Shown here piece after piece: positions 31,899 to 41,170 of a stretch of DNA of 64,000 nucleotides. Location: positions 870,066 through 934,065 of the forward strand of contig NZ_HE997627.1 of the NCBI RefSeq assembly GCF_000312385.1. The letters run 5' to 3'. A model generated the notes under the pieces. The model saw only the letters and a list, made by a program, of their open reading frames with translations. It had not been told where the DNA came from and searched no databases. The stretch's first letter is position 1, and every line of letters starts with the position of its first letter. This DNA comes from Tsukamurella sp. 1534. Its GTDB lineage: Bacteria; Actinomycetota; Actinomycetes; Mycobacteriales; Mycobacteriaceae. A program made the translations under genes and the position numbers.

Positions 31899-31927
31899 GT
31901 GACTTCCGATCGCCCTGTTGTTAGCGT
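31899..31927 (+). promoter_or_regulatory. ectABC promoter
   Basis: GTGACT (31899-31904) and TAGCGT (31922-31927) are separated by 17 bases; transcription would start one or two bases before the ectA ATG at 31936, which has no ribosome site. This fits a leaderless ectA. Confidence 0.5.
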
Positions 31928-31935
31928 CGAAAGCG

Positions 31936-32466
31936 ATGAGCCAGTCTCACCAGAGCAATCCCGCAACCCCCGCCCCGACGGAGGTCACCACCCGTCTACC
32001 GTCCGTCGAGGACGGAATCAGACTGTGGGAGATCGCGAGGGACACGGAGGTTCTCGACCTCAATTCGACGTACGCGTACACCCTGTGGTGTCGCGATTTC
32101 GCCGCCACCACCATCGTCGCCGAGCGCGACGGCGCGGTGGCAGGCTTCGTCACCGGGTACCGCCGTCCGGAACGCCCGGACACCCTGTTCGTATGGCAGG
32201 TGGCGGTGGACGCCGCACATCGCGGCCACGGCATCGCATCCCGGATGCTCATCGACCTGTTGGACCGTCTAGCGGTGGAGGGCGTCAATCGCCTGGAGAC
32301 CACGATCACCGCATCCAACACGGCGTCCCAGGAGCTGTTCGGCTCCGTCGCGAAGCGACGCGGTTCCACCCTCGTGGTGCACGACCTGTTCGCCTCGCAT
32401 CACATCTCCCCTACCGAATCCGACCCCCACGAGCCCGAGCAGCTGTATGTCATCGACCCAGCCTGA
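31936..32466 (+). CDS. ectA: L-2,4-diaminobutyrate N-acetyltransferase
   Basis: A 176-residue GNAT-fold enzyme that makes N-gamma-acetyl-diaminobutyrate, the second step of ectoine synthesis. The acetyl-CoA motif VAVDAAHRGHGIASRML is clear; LNSTYAYTLWCRDF and NTASQELFGSVAKRRG are characteristic of EctA. The N-terminal 20 residues are Ser/Thr/Pro-rich. It starts the ectABC operon. Ectoine protects against high osmolarity and heat. Confidence 0.93.
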   Translation: MSQSHQSNPATPAPTEVTTRLPSVEDGIRLWEIARDTEVLDLNSTYAYTLWCRDFAATTIVAERDGAVAGFVTGYRRPERPDTLFVWQVAVDAAHRGHGIASRMLIDLLDRLAVEGVNRLETTITASNTASQELFGSVAKRRGSTLVVHDLFASHHISPTESDPHEPEQLYVIDPA

Positions 32467-32497
32467 CGACGCAGCAGGGCCCGACAAGGAGGATCAC

Positions 32498-33796
32498 ATG
32501 TCCGCCCTTACCGAAGACCACCCCAGCACTGCCGATTTCGAGCAGCCCTCGATCTTCACCACGCGCGAGTCGCAGGTACGCAGCTACTCCCGCGGATGGC
32601 CCGCCGTATTCGACCGGGCCGAGGGATCGTGGGTCGTCGATCGTGAGGGAAACCGGTACCTCGACTTCTTCGCGGGCGCCGGCGCCCTGAACTACGGGCA
32701 CAACCATCCGAAGCTCAAGCAGGCTCTGGTCGACTACATCTCCGAGGGGCACATCACCCACTCGTTGGACATGTCCACCGTGGCCAAGGGTGACTTCCTG
32801 CAGACCTTCGAGGACAAGATCCTCAAGCCGCGCGGCCTGGACTACAAGGTCCAGTTCCCCGGCCCGACCGGCACCAACACCGTGGAGGCGGCTCTGAAGC
32901 TCGCCCGCAAGGTGAAGGGCCGCGAGTCGATCATCAACTTCACCAACGCGTTCCACGGCATGACGCTGGGCGCGCTGTCGGTGACCGGTAACTCGATGAA
33001 GCGCGGTGGCGCCGGCATCCCGCTGGTGCACGCCACGCCGATGCCGTTCGACAACTACTTCGACGGCGTCGCACCGGACTTCCAGTGGTTCGAGGCCGTG
33101 CTCGCCGACTCCGGCTCGGGCCTGAACAAGCCCGCCGGCGTGATCGTCGAGACCGTGCAGGGCGAGGGCGGCGTGAACGTCGCACGCCCGGAATGGCTTC
33201 GCGCCCTCGCCGAGCTGTGCGAGCGCCACGACATGCTGCTCATCGTCGACGACGTCCAGATGGGTTGCGGCCGTACCGGCCCGTTCTTCTCGTTCGAGGC
33301 CGCCGGGATCCAGCCGGACATCGTCACGCTGTCGAAGTCGATCGGCGGCTACGGCATGCCGATGGCCCTGACGCTGATGAAGCCCGAGCTCGACGTGTGG
33401 TCGCCCGGCGAGCACAACGGCACGTTCCGCGGCAACAACCCGTCGTTCGTGACGGCCAAGCACGCCATCGACGAGTTCTGGTCGGACGACACCCTCGAGA
33501 AGGAGACCCTCCGCAAGGGCGCCCACATCGAGAAGCGCTTCGACGAGCTCGCGGCGGAGTTCCCCGGCCAGCTGAGCCACCGCGGTCGCGGCATGGTGCA
33601 GGGCCTGGTGTTCGAGGACGCCGAGCGCGCCAACGAGGTGTGCGCGGCCGCTTACGAGCAGGGCCTGCTCGCCGAGACCTCGGGCCCGTCCGACGAGGTG
33701 GTCAAGCTGCTGCCGCCGCTGACCATCAGCGACTCGGACCTGGATCTGGGCCTCGACATCCTCGCCACCGCTACCCGGAAGGTGCTGTCCGCATGA
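32498..33796 (+). CDS. ectB: Diaminobutyrate-2-oxoglutarate transaminase
   Basis: A 432-residue class III aminotransferase that converts aspartate semialdehyde to L-2,4-diaminobutyrate. The PLP-binding region ([21 protein letters not shown] and TLSKSIGG with the lysine at residue 280) and the substrate loop [11 protein letters not shown] fit EctB. The ATG at 32498 has an AAGGAGG site; an earlier GTG/ATG inside ectA is not needed. It overlaps ectC by ATGA. Confidence 0.95.
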   Translation: MSALTEDHPSTADFEQPSIFTTRESQVRSYSRGWPAVFDRAEGSWVVDREGNRYLDFFAGAGALNYGHNHPKLKQALVDYISEGHITHSLDMSTVAKGDFLQTFEDKILKPRGLDYKVQFPGPTGTNTVEAALKLARKVKGRESIINFTNAFHGMTLGALSVTGNSMKRGGAGIPLVHATPMPFDNYFDGVAPDFQWFEAVLADSGSGLNKPAGVIVETVQGEGGVNVARPEWLRALAELCERHDMLLIVDDVQMGCGRTGPFFSFEAAGIQPDIVTLSKSIGGYGMPMALTLMKPELDVWSPGEHNGTFRGNNPSFVTAKHAIDEFWSDDTLEKETLRKGAHIEKRFDELAAEFPGQLSHRGRGMVQGLVFEDAERANEVCAAAYEQGLLAETSGPSDEVVKLLPPLTISDSDLDLGLDILATATRKVLSA

Positions 33797-34185
33797 TCGT
33801 CCGTACGACCGATGAGATCACCGGCACCGACCGGGACGTGGCCGCCGGCCATTGGCGCAGCAAGCGCATCGTGCTCGGCGGCGACAAGGTGGGCTTCTCG
33901 TTCCACGAGACCACCATCGAGGCGGGCTCGGTGAACGAGTTCCACTACGCCAACCACGTCGAGGCCGTGTGGCTCGTGGAGGGCGAGGGCACGCTCCTCG
34001 ACCGCGAGACGGGCATCGAGTACCCGCTCGCGCCGGGCACGATGTACCTGCTGGACGGGAACGAGCGGCACACCGTGACCACGAGGACGCAGATGCGCAT
34101 GCTGTGCGTGTTCAACCCGCCGGTGGTCGGCACCGAGGTGCACGACGAGAACGGCGTGTACCCCCTGGTGGCCGTACCGGACTGA
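33793..34185 (+). CDS. ectC: L-ectoine synthase
   Basis: A 130-residue cupin that cyclises N-acetyl-diaminobutyrate to ectoine. The EctC fingerprint includes [43 protein letters not shown] and [13 protein letters not shown], with the metal-binding Glu and His. The start overlaps the ectB stop. No ectD hydroxylase follows; the operon ends at a strong hairpin. Confidence 0.95.
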   Translation: MIVRTTDEITGTDRDVAAGHWRSKRIVLGGDKVGFSFHETTIEAGSVNEFHYANHVEAVWLVEGEGTLLDRETGIEYPLAPGTMYLLDGNERHTVTTRTQMRMLCVFNPPVVGTEVHDENGVYPLVAVPD

Positions 34186-34200
34186 GCCCCAGTCGCTTCC

Positions 34201-34239
34201 GGCGATGCCCGACGGTGCCCGGCACCGTCGGGCATCGCC
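34201..34239. terminator. Strong bidirectional hairpin between ectC and the ECF operon
   Basis: A perfect 19-base inverted repeat centred on base 34220, with arms beginning GGCGATGCCCGACGG. It stands 16 bases after ectC and five bases before the end of the convergent ECF-T gene. There is no U-tract, as is common in high-GC actinobacteria. Confidence 0.75.
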
Positions 34240-34243
34240 GTCT

Positions 34244-35005
34244 CTACAGGGCGAGTGCCACGACGCAGGCCACGAGCACCACGAACGCCGCCGCCGCATC
34301 GAGGCGACCGGGGCCGCCCGGCCGGGCGGCGATGCGTCCGGTCCCGCCGCGGGCGGCGATCGCCTCCCCCATCTCGGTCGCGCGGCGCAGCGCGACCACC
34401 ATCGCCGCCACGGACAGGTCCACCGACTCCGCACGGCGCGAGCGCTTCACGGCGGCCGGCGGCTGCAGGCGGCGTGCCGCGGCCAGCGTGCGGAACTCGT
34501 CGAGGATGAGCGGGAACGTACGCAGTGCGAGCGCCACGGCGACCGCCCACTCGTCGACGGGGGCGCCGAGCCGCCGGAGCGGTGCTCCGAGCCGGGCGAG
34601 CGCGGGCGCCACGTCGCCGGGGTCGGTGGTCCAGGCGATGAGCGCACCCGCACCCACGAGCACCAACCCCAGGAGCGTGGCGCGCGCGAGGCCGAGCAGG
34701 CCGCCCAGGCCGACCGACAGCGGCCCCAGCGAGACGACGGGATCGCCGCCGCTCGCCACCAACAGGCTGCCGCCGACGAGGAACACCACGAGCAGCCATC
34801 GCGGCACGGAGGGGATGCAGGACAACGGGATCCGCGCGGCGGCGGCCGCGGCCAGGAGCAACCCGGCGAACAGCGCCACGACCGGCCACCCGGGGTCGAC
34901 GGTGAGCACGATCGACACCGCGACGACCGCGAGCAGCTTGGTCCCCGCCCACAGGCGGTGCAGGTACGACTCGCCGGGCAGCCGGCGCAGTACGAGCGCG
35001 CTCAC
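34244..35005 (-). CDS. ECF transporter transmembrane (T) component
   Basis: A 253-residue integral membrane protein of the energy-coupling-factor T family (Rv2325c type). The N-terminus YLHRLWAGTKLLAVVAVS is typical, followed by four or five hydrophobic helices and the cytoplasmic coupling region (ALRTFPLILDEFRTLAAARRLQ) that contacts the ATPases. It starts with a GTG overlapping the ATPase gene stop. With the fused S-ATPase protein it forms a vitamin or metal importer. Confidence 0.88.
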   Translation of the reverse strand: MSALVLRRLPGESYLHRLWAGTKLLAVVAVSIVLTVDPGWPVVALFAGLLLAAAAAARIPLSCIPSVPRWLLVVFLVGGSLLVASGGDPVVSLGPLSVGLGGLLGLARATLLGLVLVGAGALIAWTTDPGDVAPALARLGAPLRRLGAPVDEWAVAVALALRTFPLILDEFRTLAAARRLQPPAAVKRSRRAESVDLSVAAMVVALRRATEMGEAIAARGGTGRIAARPGGPGRLDAAAAFVVLVACVVALAL

Positions 35006-36990
35006 GCGACCTCCTCCCGGTCGACGACACCGCGTTCGAGGTGCACGGTGCGGTCGCAGAGTCGGTCGAGGTGGTCCACGTCGTGGGAGATCACGATCAG
35101 CGTGCGCCCGCCGTCGCGGACACCGACGAGGAGCTCGATGAGCTCGCGCTGGGAGTCGAGATCGAGCCCCGCGAGGGGTTCGTCGAGGATGACCACCCGC
35201 GGGTCGCGGGCGAGCAGGCCGGCGAGGGCCACGCGACGCAATTGGCCGCCGCTCAGGCGGTCCACGAGCCGCGATGCGGTAGCGGCGGGGAGCCCCACGG
35301 CGGCGAGCGCCGCCTCGATCGCCCGCCCGTCGTCCTCGCGGTAGCCGGCGAGGGCGGCGAGGGCCGCGCCCGCCGTGCCGCGCATGAGCTGCAATCGCGC
35401 CGCCTGCAGCGCCAGCGCGACGGAACCCACGCACTCCGAGACGGGTCGGCCGTCCAGGAAGCAGCTGCCGGCGGTCGGTGCGAGCAGGCCCGCCATCACC
35501 CATGCGAGCGTCGACTTCCCCGAGCCGTTGCCTCCGCAGAGCAGCACCGCCTCCCCCTGCCGCACGTCCAGGTCCACTCCGCGCAGAGCCGTTCGCCGCC
35601 ACGGGGTTCCCGCGTCGTACTCGAAGCACGCAGCACGGAGCGACAGCACGGTGTCGCCGAGTGGCGGGCGCGTGGGCGACCCGGTCTCGACGGGCCTCAC
35701 CGCTCGCGGCGCGGCACCGAGGTCGACGACGCGGTCGGCCCCGGCAGCCTCCTCCGGGTAGTGCGTGATGTTCACCAGCCCCAGGTCGTGGTGGCGGGTG
35801 AGCCCGCCCAGCAGCCCGAGCACGGCGTCGCGACCGTCCCGGTCCACCATCGTGGTCACCTCGTCGGTGACGATCAACGCCGGCTCGCGGGCGAGGGCCG
35901 CCGCGACCGCGAGGCGCTGCGCCTCGCCGCCGGAGAGCGCCCCGGTGTCCCTGTCCCCCATGCCGTCCAGCCCCACTTCCCGCAGCATCCCGTCGACGTC
36001 CACGGCGTGGTCCGCCGGCAGCCCCCACACCACGTCGTCGGCGACGCGTATCCCCAGGACCTGACTGTCGGCGTGCTGCAGTACCAGCGCCGTCCCGCCC
36101 ACTCGTCCCAGCCCCACCGGACCGGGTCGGAGCACGGAACCGCCGGTGGGTTCCGCGCCCGCGAGCACCCGCATGAGCGTCGACTTCCCGGTCCCGTTCG
36201 CCCCCGTCACCGCGAGGTGCTCGCCGGGCGCCACGGTGAAGGACACGGCCGACAGGGTGTCCCGATCGGCGCCGGGATAGCGGTAGTCGACGTCGCGGAA
36301 CTCCAGCGGGAGGGGGCGCGGCGCCCCTGTTTCGACGGTGTCCGGGAACAGGTCCCGGGGCGCCGCGCTCGTGGCCCGCACGCGGCGCAGCACCGGCGTC
36401 AGGATCCGCCAGGCGAAGGAGCAACCGAAGATCACGATGAGCCAGACCGACACCCAGACGAACACGGGCCAGCGTTCCAGGCCGAAGTCGGCGAGCCCGT
36501 GCAGCGCCCGACCGGCTCCGGCGAGGAACGGGACCGGCTCGAGGAGCGCCCCGAGCCCGTGCACGTTCGCGGCGAACACGCCGATCACCAGGTTCCGGAT
36601 CCCGGGCAGCGCGGCGAGGAACGCGAGGACGACGGACGCGACGACCACACCCCACGCCGCAGCCACGCCGAGCATCGTGCCCCGGCCGCGCCCGCGGCGG
36701 CGGACCTGACCGCAGATGACCCCCATGTACACGCAGGTCCACGCGGAGACGAGTCCGCCGAATCCCGCCATCATGAACGCGATGACACCGGACGCCACCG
36801 CTGTGGCGACGGCCGCGCGGGCGCGGTGGTAGTAGGAGAGCACACCCATGGGAACGGCTCCGGCCCAGGCGAACACGACCGCACCCGGAACCACCATCGA
36901 CAGGACGGCGATCGCGCCCATGAGGGCGGCGGTCGTCGCGGCGTGAGCGAGCTCGACGGGGCGGAGGGGTCCGGAACGTCGTTCGTTCAT
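35002..36990 (-). CDS. ECF transporter: membrane S-like domain fused to two ATPases
   Basis: A 662-residue fusion corresponding to Rv2326c. Residues 1-200 are hydrophobic with about six helices (DUF2232-like S component). Two ABC ATPase domains follow: Walker A GANGTGKST, signature LSGGEAQR and Walker B ALIVTDEVTT in the first, then GGNGSGKST, LSGGQLRR and VVILDEPLAG in the second. The protein unites substrate-binding and both ATPase subunits of an ECF transporter, with the T component encoded next. ATG 36990 is used; a GTG lies one codon upstream. The substrate is not evident: no riboswitch or biosynthetic gene is adjacent. Confidence 0.88.
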   Translation of the reverse strand: MNERRSGPLRPVELAHAATTAALMGAIAVLSMVVPGAVVFAWAGAVPMGVLSYYHRARAAVATAVASGVIAFMMAGFGGLVSAWTCVYMGVICGQVRRRGRGRGTMLGVAAAWGVVVASVVLAFLAALPGIRNLVIGVFAANVHGLGALLEPVPFLAGAGRALHGLADFGLERWPVFVWVSVWLIVIFGCSFAWRILTPVLRRVRATSAAPRDLFPDTVETGAPRPLPLEFRDVDYRYPGADRDTLSAVSFTVAPGEHLAVTGANGTGKSTLMRVLAGAEPTGGSVLRPGPVGLGRVGGTALVLQHADSQVLGIRVADDVVWGLPADHAVDVDGMLREVGLDGMGDRDTGALSGGEAQRLAVAAALAREPALIVTDEVTTMVDRDGRDAVLGLLGGLTRHHDLGLVNITHYPEEAAGADRVVDLGAAPRAVRPVETGSPTRPPLGDTVLSLRAACFEYDAGTPWRRTALRGVDLDVRQGEAVLLCGGNGSGKSTLAWVMAGLLAPTAGSCFLDGRPVSECVGSVALALQAARLQLMRGTAGAALAALAGYREDDGRAIEAALAAVGLPAATASRLVDRLSGGQLRRVALAGLLARDPRVVILDEPLAGLDLDSQRELIELLVGVRDGGRTLIVISHDVDHLDRLCDRTVHLERGVVDREEVA

Positions 36991-37066
36991 CACAGCAGAT
37001 TATCCATTGACCGATCACCCGTTCGGAGCGGATGAGAAATCCGCACCCGAGGGCCAGAATGGGAGC

Positions 37067-37819
37067 ATGACGTCGCTCGCCGATCTGGCCACCGCACTGA
37101 AATCCCTCCACCGCAAGGGCGATCCCGTCGTCCTCCCCACCACCTGGGACGCCTGGTCCGCGCGCACCGCGGTCTCGGCCGGCTTCGCCGCCCTCACCGT
37201 CGGATCCCACCCCATGGCCGATTCGATCGGCAGGCCCGACGGGGAGGGCATGTCGTACGACGAGGCGATGACCCGCGTCGCCCAGATCACCGCGGCCGTG
37301 GACGTGCCGATCTCGGTGGACATCGAATCGGGTTACGGCCTGCCCGCGGACCGGCTGATCGACGGTCTGCTCAAGGCCGGCGCGGTGGGCCTGAACATCG
37401 AGGACACTGTCCACTCCGAGGGCGGCCGATTCCGCGACGCCCAGGAGCACGCCGACCTGGTGGCCGCGCTCCGCGCCGCGGCCGACGCGGCGGGGGTGCA
37501 CGTGGTGATCAACGCCCGCACCGACCTCTTCAAGAACCAGGTGGGCGACGAGGCAGACCGGGTGGACCGCGCTATCGAGCGGATGCGGCTGTGCGCCGAC
37601 GCCGGTGCGGACTCCCTGTACCCGGTCGGCTTCCACGACGACGCCACGCTGCGCCGCCTCGCCGACGGCCTGCCGCTCCCGGTGAACGCCATCGCGAACC
37701 CGGCCACGGGGGATCTGGCGAGCCTCGCCGCCGCCGGTGCCGGCCGGATCAGCTTCGGGCCGATCTGGCAGATGGATCTCACCGAGCGCTCGAAGGAGCT
37801 CCTCGCGCGCTGGCGCTGA
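37067..37819 (+). CDS. Isocitrate lyase/PEP mutase superfamily protein
   Basis: A 250-residue TIM-barrel protein of the isocitrate lyase/phosphoenolpyruvate mutase superfamily. The metal-binding sequence ISVDIESGYG and the following GLNIEDT are typical, as is INARTDLFKN. The KKCGH catalytic motif of isocitrate lyase is absent, so it is more like the oxaloacetate decarboxylase/carboxyPEP-mutase or 2-methylisocitrate-lyase-like group. The ATG at 37067 has a GGGAG site. It is divergent from the ECF operon; function unknown. Confidence 0.85.
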   Translation: MTSLADLATALKSLHRKGDPVVLPTTWDAWSARTAVSAGFAALTVGSHPMADSIGRPDGEGMSYDEAMTRVAQITAAVDVPISVDIESGYGLPADRLIDGLLKAGAVGLNIEDTVHSEGGRFRDAQEHADLVAALRAAADAAGVHVVINARTDLFKNQVGDEADRVDRAIERMRLCADAGADSLYPVGFHDDATLRRLADGLPLPVNAIANPATGDLASLAAAGAGRISFGPIWQMDLTERSKELLARWR

Positions 37820-37820
37820 G

Positions 37821-38456
37821 TCAGCCGCGCGGCCCGCCGTGGAGCGTGAGGGCGTCGTCCACGCACCGCTCGACCGCCTCCCGGTCGGGGACGCGCTCCC
37901 CCACCAACACCCGGAAGTACAGCGGCGCGGCCACCGCCTCGAGAATCGCCCTGGGCTCGGCCCCGGGCGGCAACTCGCCGCGGCCAACGGCCCGCTCGAT
38001 CACGGGCGCGGTGGCGGCGAACCGCGCCTCCCAGAACCGGCGACGGGCCCCCGCCACCTCGGGATCGACGGCCAGGGCGAGGGTCGTGCCGAGCAGCCTG
38101 ACGATCCCCGGGCCGTCGAGCAGCCGGGCGATCTGCTCCGCCACGCACACGAGGTCGCCCCGGAGCGTTCCCGTGTCCGGCAGCGGATTCTCCCGCGCGG
38201 CCAGCTCGGTGACGGCGTCCGCGACGAGCGCCGTCGACGTGGGCCAGCGCCGGTACACGGTCGTCTCCGCGACCCCCGCGCGCGCCGCGACCTCGGCGAT
38301 CCGCAGCCCCTCCATGCCGCGCTCGGCGACCTGCGCCAGCGCAGCGGCGAGCACCGCCTCGCGCACCCGCGCGGACCGTCCACCGGTGCGCCTGCGCTGC
38401 GGCCCCGCGGCCCCGCCCACAGCATCGCCTCCGCCGCCGTCCATACCGGTATTCAT
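37821..38456 (-). CDS. TetR family transcriptional regulator
   Basis: A 211-residue TetR repressor with a disordered Gly-rich N-terminus, the DNA-binding domain IAEVAARAGVAETTVYRRWPTSTALV, and a C-terminal helical domain of the TetR_C_16/AcrR-like type. ATG 38456 begins before the Gly-rich part; the frame extends to 38489 without a better ribosome site. It is divergent from an unknown gene at 38546 with a candidate operator (38500-38516) between them, and its stop is one base from the PEP-mutase-like gene end. Confidence 0.85.
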   Translation of the reverse strand: MNTGMDGGGGDAVGGAAGPQRRRTGGRSARVREAVLAAALAQVAERGMEGLRIAEVAARAGVAETTVYRRWPTSTALVADAVTELAARENPLPDTGTLRGDLVCVAEQIARLLDGPGIVRLLGTTLALAVDPEVAGARRRFWEARFAATAPVIERAVGRGELPPGAEPRAILEAVAAPLYFRVLVGERVPDREAVERCVDDALTLHGGPRG

Positions 38457-38499
38457 ACCCCGCCGGGTGTCGACGGGGCTAGGCAGCAATCGAGATTAT

Positions 38500-38516
38500 C
38501 GCTACTATTCATAGCG
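38500..38516. promoter_or_regulatory. Candidate TetR operator
   Basis: CGCTA-N7-TAGCG in an AT-rich stretch between the TetR gene and the divergent gene at 38546. Size and position suit a TetR dimer. Confidence 0.45.
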
Positions 38517-38545
38517 TTAACATTCTCGGCTGCACGGAGAGCGCC

Positions 38546-39346
38546 ATGACCGACCCGATCGACGTCCGCACCTTCATCCAGGGCCGCCGGGTCGCCGCCG
38601 ACGACGTCCGGCGCTGGGAGGAACGGCGGGCGCGCGCCGTGATGCGCACGCTGGCGACGCGGTTGGGGCGGCGTGCGATGGGCGAGCTCCTCGCCGGCCG
38701 AGCCCTCGGCGAACTGCGCGCCGATCCGGTCGATGTGCAGCGTGCGGCGCTGACCGCGATGAAGGCCCGGCTCGGGCACGCGGGGGTGTACGCCCTGCTG
38801 CGCCCCGACCTCGCGGCGTCCGAGGCGACCGCGCGCGTGGCCGTCGCCGCGAGTCGCGGGCGGTCCGCGTTCTCCGTCACCCGACTCGAGGCCCGGGGCC
38901 CGTCGGCGGACGGGATCGACACCTGGTTCGACGACCTCGTCGCGTCGAACCGCGAGGACGTGATGGTGCGGGCATGCCCCGACCACTACCTGCTCCGAGC
39001 GCTGCCGGACGGCCGGCAGGAGGTCGTGGAGACCACGGGCGGATCGCCGGTCGCCACCCGATTCCTCGTCGACTACGCGCGGACGGACCGCCTCGCCACG
39101 CCGCCCGACCCTCGATACCCGGTCCAGATCGCCGGGGAGGCCGTCCTCGACGACGGCACCCGCATCGGCGGGGTGCGGCACCAGTTCCGCGATCGCGACG
39201 GCACCCTCGAGGCACTGCTCACGGTGGAGTTCCCCGCGACCACGCCTCCCTGGATGCTCCGGCAGCACGAGTGGCACCTGGCCGTCGAATTCGGCAACTG
39301 GCTCGCCTCGTACGCGCGCGAGACGGGCGCGTCGCGCCCGTCCTGA
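38546..39346 (+). CDS. Hypothetical protein, divergent from TetR
   Basis: A 266-residue soluble protein I do not recognise. The N-terminal half is helical and Arg/Ala-rich (residues 20-80), and the C-terminal half looks beta-rich, with tryptophans in WMLRQHEWHLAVEFGNWLASYAR near the end. There is no signal peptide, membrane segment or obvious catalytic motif. It starts 30 bases after the candidate TetR operator, so it is probably the regulated target. Confidence 0.7.
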   Translation: MTDPIDVRTFIQGRRVAADDVRRWEERRARAVMRTLATRLGRRAMGELLAGRALGELRADPVDVQRAALTAMKARLGHAGVYALLRPDLAASEATARVAVAASRGRSAFSVTRLEARGPSADGIDTWFDDLVASNREDVMVRACPDHYLLRALPDGRQEVVETTGGSPVATRFLVDYARTDRLATPPDPRYPVQIAGEAVLDDGTRIGGVRHQFRDRDGTLEALLTVEFPATTPPWMLRQHEWHLAVEFGNWLASYARETGASRPS

Positions 39347-39704
39347 TCCGCCACCGAGGGGACGCCGGGAAGACCGGATCAGCCGGATCGTAGCCGTCAT
39401 GCGATCGAATTCTATTGCAGACCAACGGTTTCAACCCCTACCGGAAGCGACGGGCGTCCACCGCCGTGCCGCACAGGGCCCGGATACGCTGGGCGACGGC
39501 GCCGTTCGTGCGATCGCACATCGAGCGGACCACCCGGCACCCAACAGGCACCACCACCTCCTCCACCCTGCGATCGCAACATGATCGGGCCCGATCCGCC
39601 ACGCGCAGCGGATGTTCGAGCGAAACCCGCCCCGCGGCCGCCGTCGGCGCACGATTCATTCCCGCACCATGAGGCGATCAGACCCGCAAATGCGAGGATC
39701 ACAC
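39347..39704. other. Non-coding stretch before the catabolic cluster
   Basis: No convincing gene. Reading frames present are Arg- or Gly-rich low-quality frames with poor starts. CGATCG motifs recur (for example near 39412 and 39512), and the composition is less GC-rich at its right end. It may be the decayed edge of the catabolic cluster. Confidence 0.4.
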
Positions 39705-39734
39705 TTGACACAGCGCTGTGACCGCGCTTACATC
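39705..39734 (+). promoter_or_regulatory. Promoter of the catabolic cluster
   Basis: A consensus TTGACA (39705-39710) is followed after 18 bases by TACATC (39729-39734). The palindrome CACAGCGCTGTG (39709-39720) overlaps the -35 and could be an operator. A further dyad, TGAGC-N12-GCTCA, containing AGCGCTTAG, lies at 39750-39771 in the leader. Confidence 0.5.
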
Positions 39735-39802
39735 TTTGGGGTAAGTAGTTGAGCGCTTAGATAATTGCTCACGCTCCACCAGCCCCGAGGAGCCCTCAAT
39801 CG

Positions 39803-41170
39803 ATGAGTACCATTGCAACTCCGGTTCGCGCTGAAGTGATCGGCGCCCGGATGGAGCGGCTGCCCCGCGGTCGCTGGCACATCAAGGCCCGCGTTCTCGT
39901 GGGAGCCGTCACCTTCTTCGACGGTTTCGACCAGCTCATGATCGCCTACTCGATGCCGCAGCTCGCGGCGCAGTGGCACCTGGGCTCGGGCGCGATCGCG
40001 TGGTTGATCGCCATCGGCGGCATCGGCATGCTGTTCGGCGCCCTGCTGGGCGGGTGGTGCGCGGACCGCTTCGGCCGGCTGCCGGTCATCATCGGCTCAC
40101 TCGTGCTGTACTCGGCGCTCAGCATCGCGATGGCCCTCACCGGCGACCTCGAGTGGTTCATGGTGTTCCGGTTCATCCAGGGCGTGGGACTCGGCGCCGA
40201 GGTTCCGGTCGCCGCGAGCTACATCGGCGAAATCACGCGGGCGCACGGCCGCGGCCGATTCGTCCTCCTGTACGAGACCATCTTCCCCGTCGGCCTGGTC
40301 GCGTCCGCCCTGGTCTCGTCGTTCGTCGTCCCCCGATGGGGCTACGAGGTGCTGTTCGCGATGGGCGCGATCCCGCTGCTGCTGGTGCCCTCGCTCCTGC
40401 GCCTGGAGGAGTCGCCCCGCTGGCTGGCCTCCCGCGGCCGGATCGACGACGCGGTCCGGAGCCTGGAACGGATCGAGGCGAAGGTCGCGAAGCAGTTCGG
40501 CGAGCTCCCCGCGTACGACCCGGATCCTCCCGCCGAGTCCGTGGTGCGGAGCAGCTTCCTGGTCCTGTTCAGCCGCCGCTACCTGCACCGCACTCTGATG
40601 CTGTGCGCCGCGTGGTCCACCGCGTACTTCGTCAACTACGGGATCGCGTCCTGGCTCCCCACCCTGTTCACCCGCGTCTACAAGGTCGACGAGTCGACGG
40701 CCCTGCACTACACCGTGATCACGTCCGTCGCGGGCCTGATCGGCTGTGTCGCCGTCGCTCTGCTGGTGGACCGCCTGGGACGCCGGATCTGCATCGCCGG
40801 TGCGCTCGCCCTCGCGGCGGTGTTCCTGTTCCTCCTCGCGCTCGTCGGCACGGGGAGCGCGGCCGGCGTCGTGATGTGGGTGGCCCCCGCAGCCCTGTTC
40901 ATCTTCGCGGTGAACATGACCCTGTACGTGTGGACCGCCGAGCTGTTCCCGACGGCGGTGCGCGCACAGGGCAGCGCGATCGGCGGCGCGGCCGCGCGGA
41001 TCGGCATCATTCTCGGGCCGATCGTGGTCGGCCAGGTGCTCGAGCTCGGCAACAACTCGCTGAGCCTGCTGTTCACGGTGTTCGGTGTGGTGGCCCTGGT
41101 CGGCTGCCTGATCGTGGCCCTGTTCGGCATCGAGACCAAGGAGCGCAGCCTGGAGGAGATCAACCGATGA
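39803..41170 (+). CDS. MFS transporter, aromatic acid/organic acid type
   Basis: A 455-residue twelve-helix importer. Motifs are typical of the aromatic acid:H+ symporter and related families: FFDGFDQLMIAYSMP in helix 1, GGWCADRFGRLPVIIGSLVLYS between helices 2 and 3, RFIQGVGLGAEVPVAASYIGE in helix 4, and VDRLGRRICIAG in the second half. GAGGAG ribosome site. It is the first gene of the catabolic cluster and its stop overlaps the aldehyde dehydrogenase start (ATGA), so it probably imports the pathway's starting compound. Confidence 0.88.
   Translation: MSTIATPVRAEVIGARMERLPRGRWHIKARVLVGAVTFFDGFDQLMIAYSMPQLAAQWHLGSGAIAWLIAIGGIGMLFGALLGGWCADRFGRLPVIIGSLVLYSALSIAMALTGDLEWFMVFRFIQGVGLGAEVPVAASYIGEITRAHGRGRFVLLYETIFPVGLVASALVSSFVVPRWGYEVLFAMGAIPLLLVPSLLRLEESPRWLASRGRIDDAVRSLERIEAKVAKQFGELPAYDPDPPAESVVRSSFLVLFSRRYLHRTLMLCAAWSTAYFVNYGIASWLPTLFTRVYKVDESTALHYTVITSVAGLIGCVAVALLVDRLGRRICIAGALALAAVFLFLLALVGTGSAAGVVMWVAPAALFIFAVNMTLYVWTAELFPTAVRAQGSAIGGAAARIGIILGPIVVGQVLELGNNSLSLLFTVFGVVALVGCLIVALFGIETKERSLEEINR

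Noticed and set aside
34244-37987. A single 1247-residue minus-strand frame
   Set aside because: Only its last 253 codons (the ECF-T gene) are real; the rest runs out of frame through the ECF ATPase and PEP-mutase genes.
39412-39711. Minus-strand 99-residue frame in the gap before the cluster
   Set aside because: Gly/Arg-rich composition with no ribosome site or domain.
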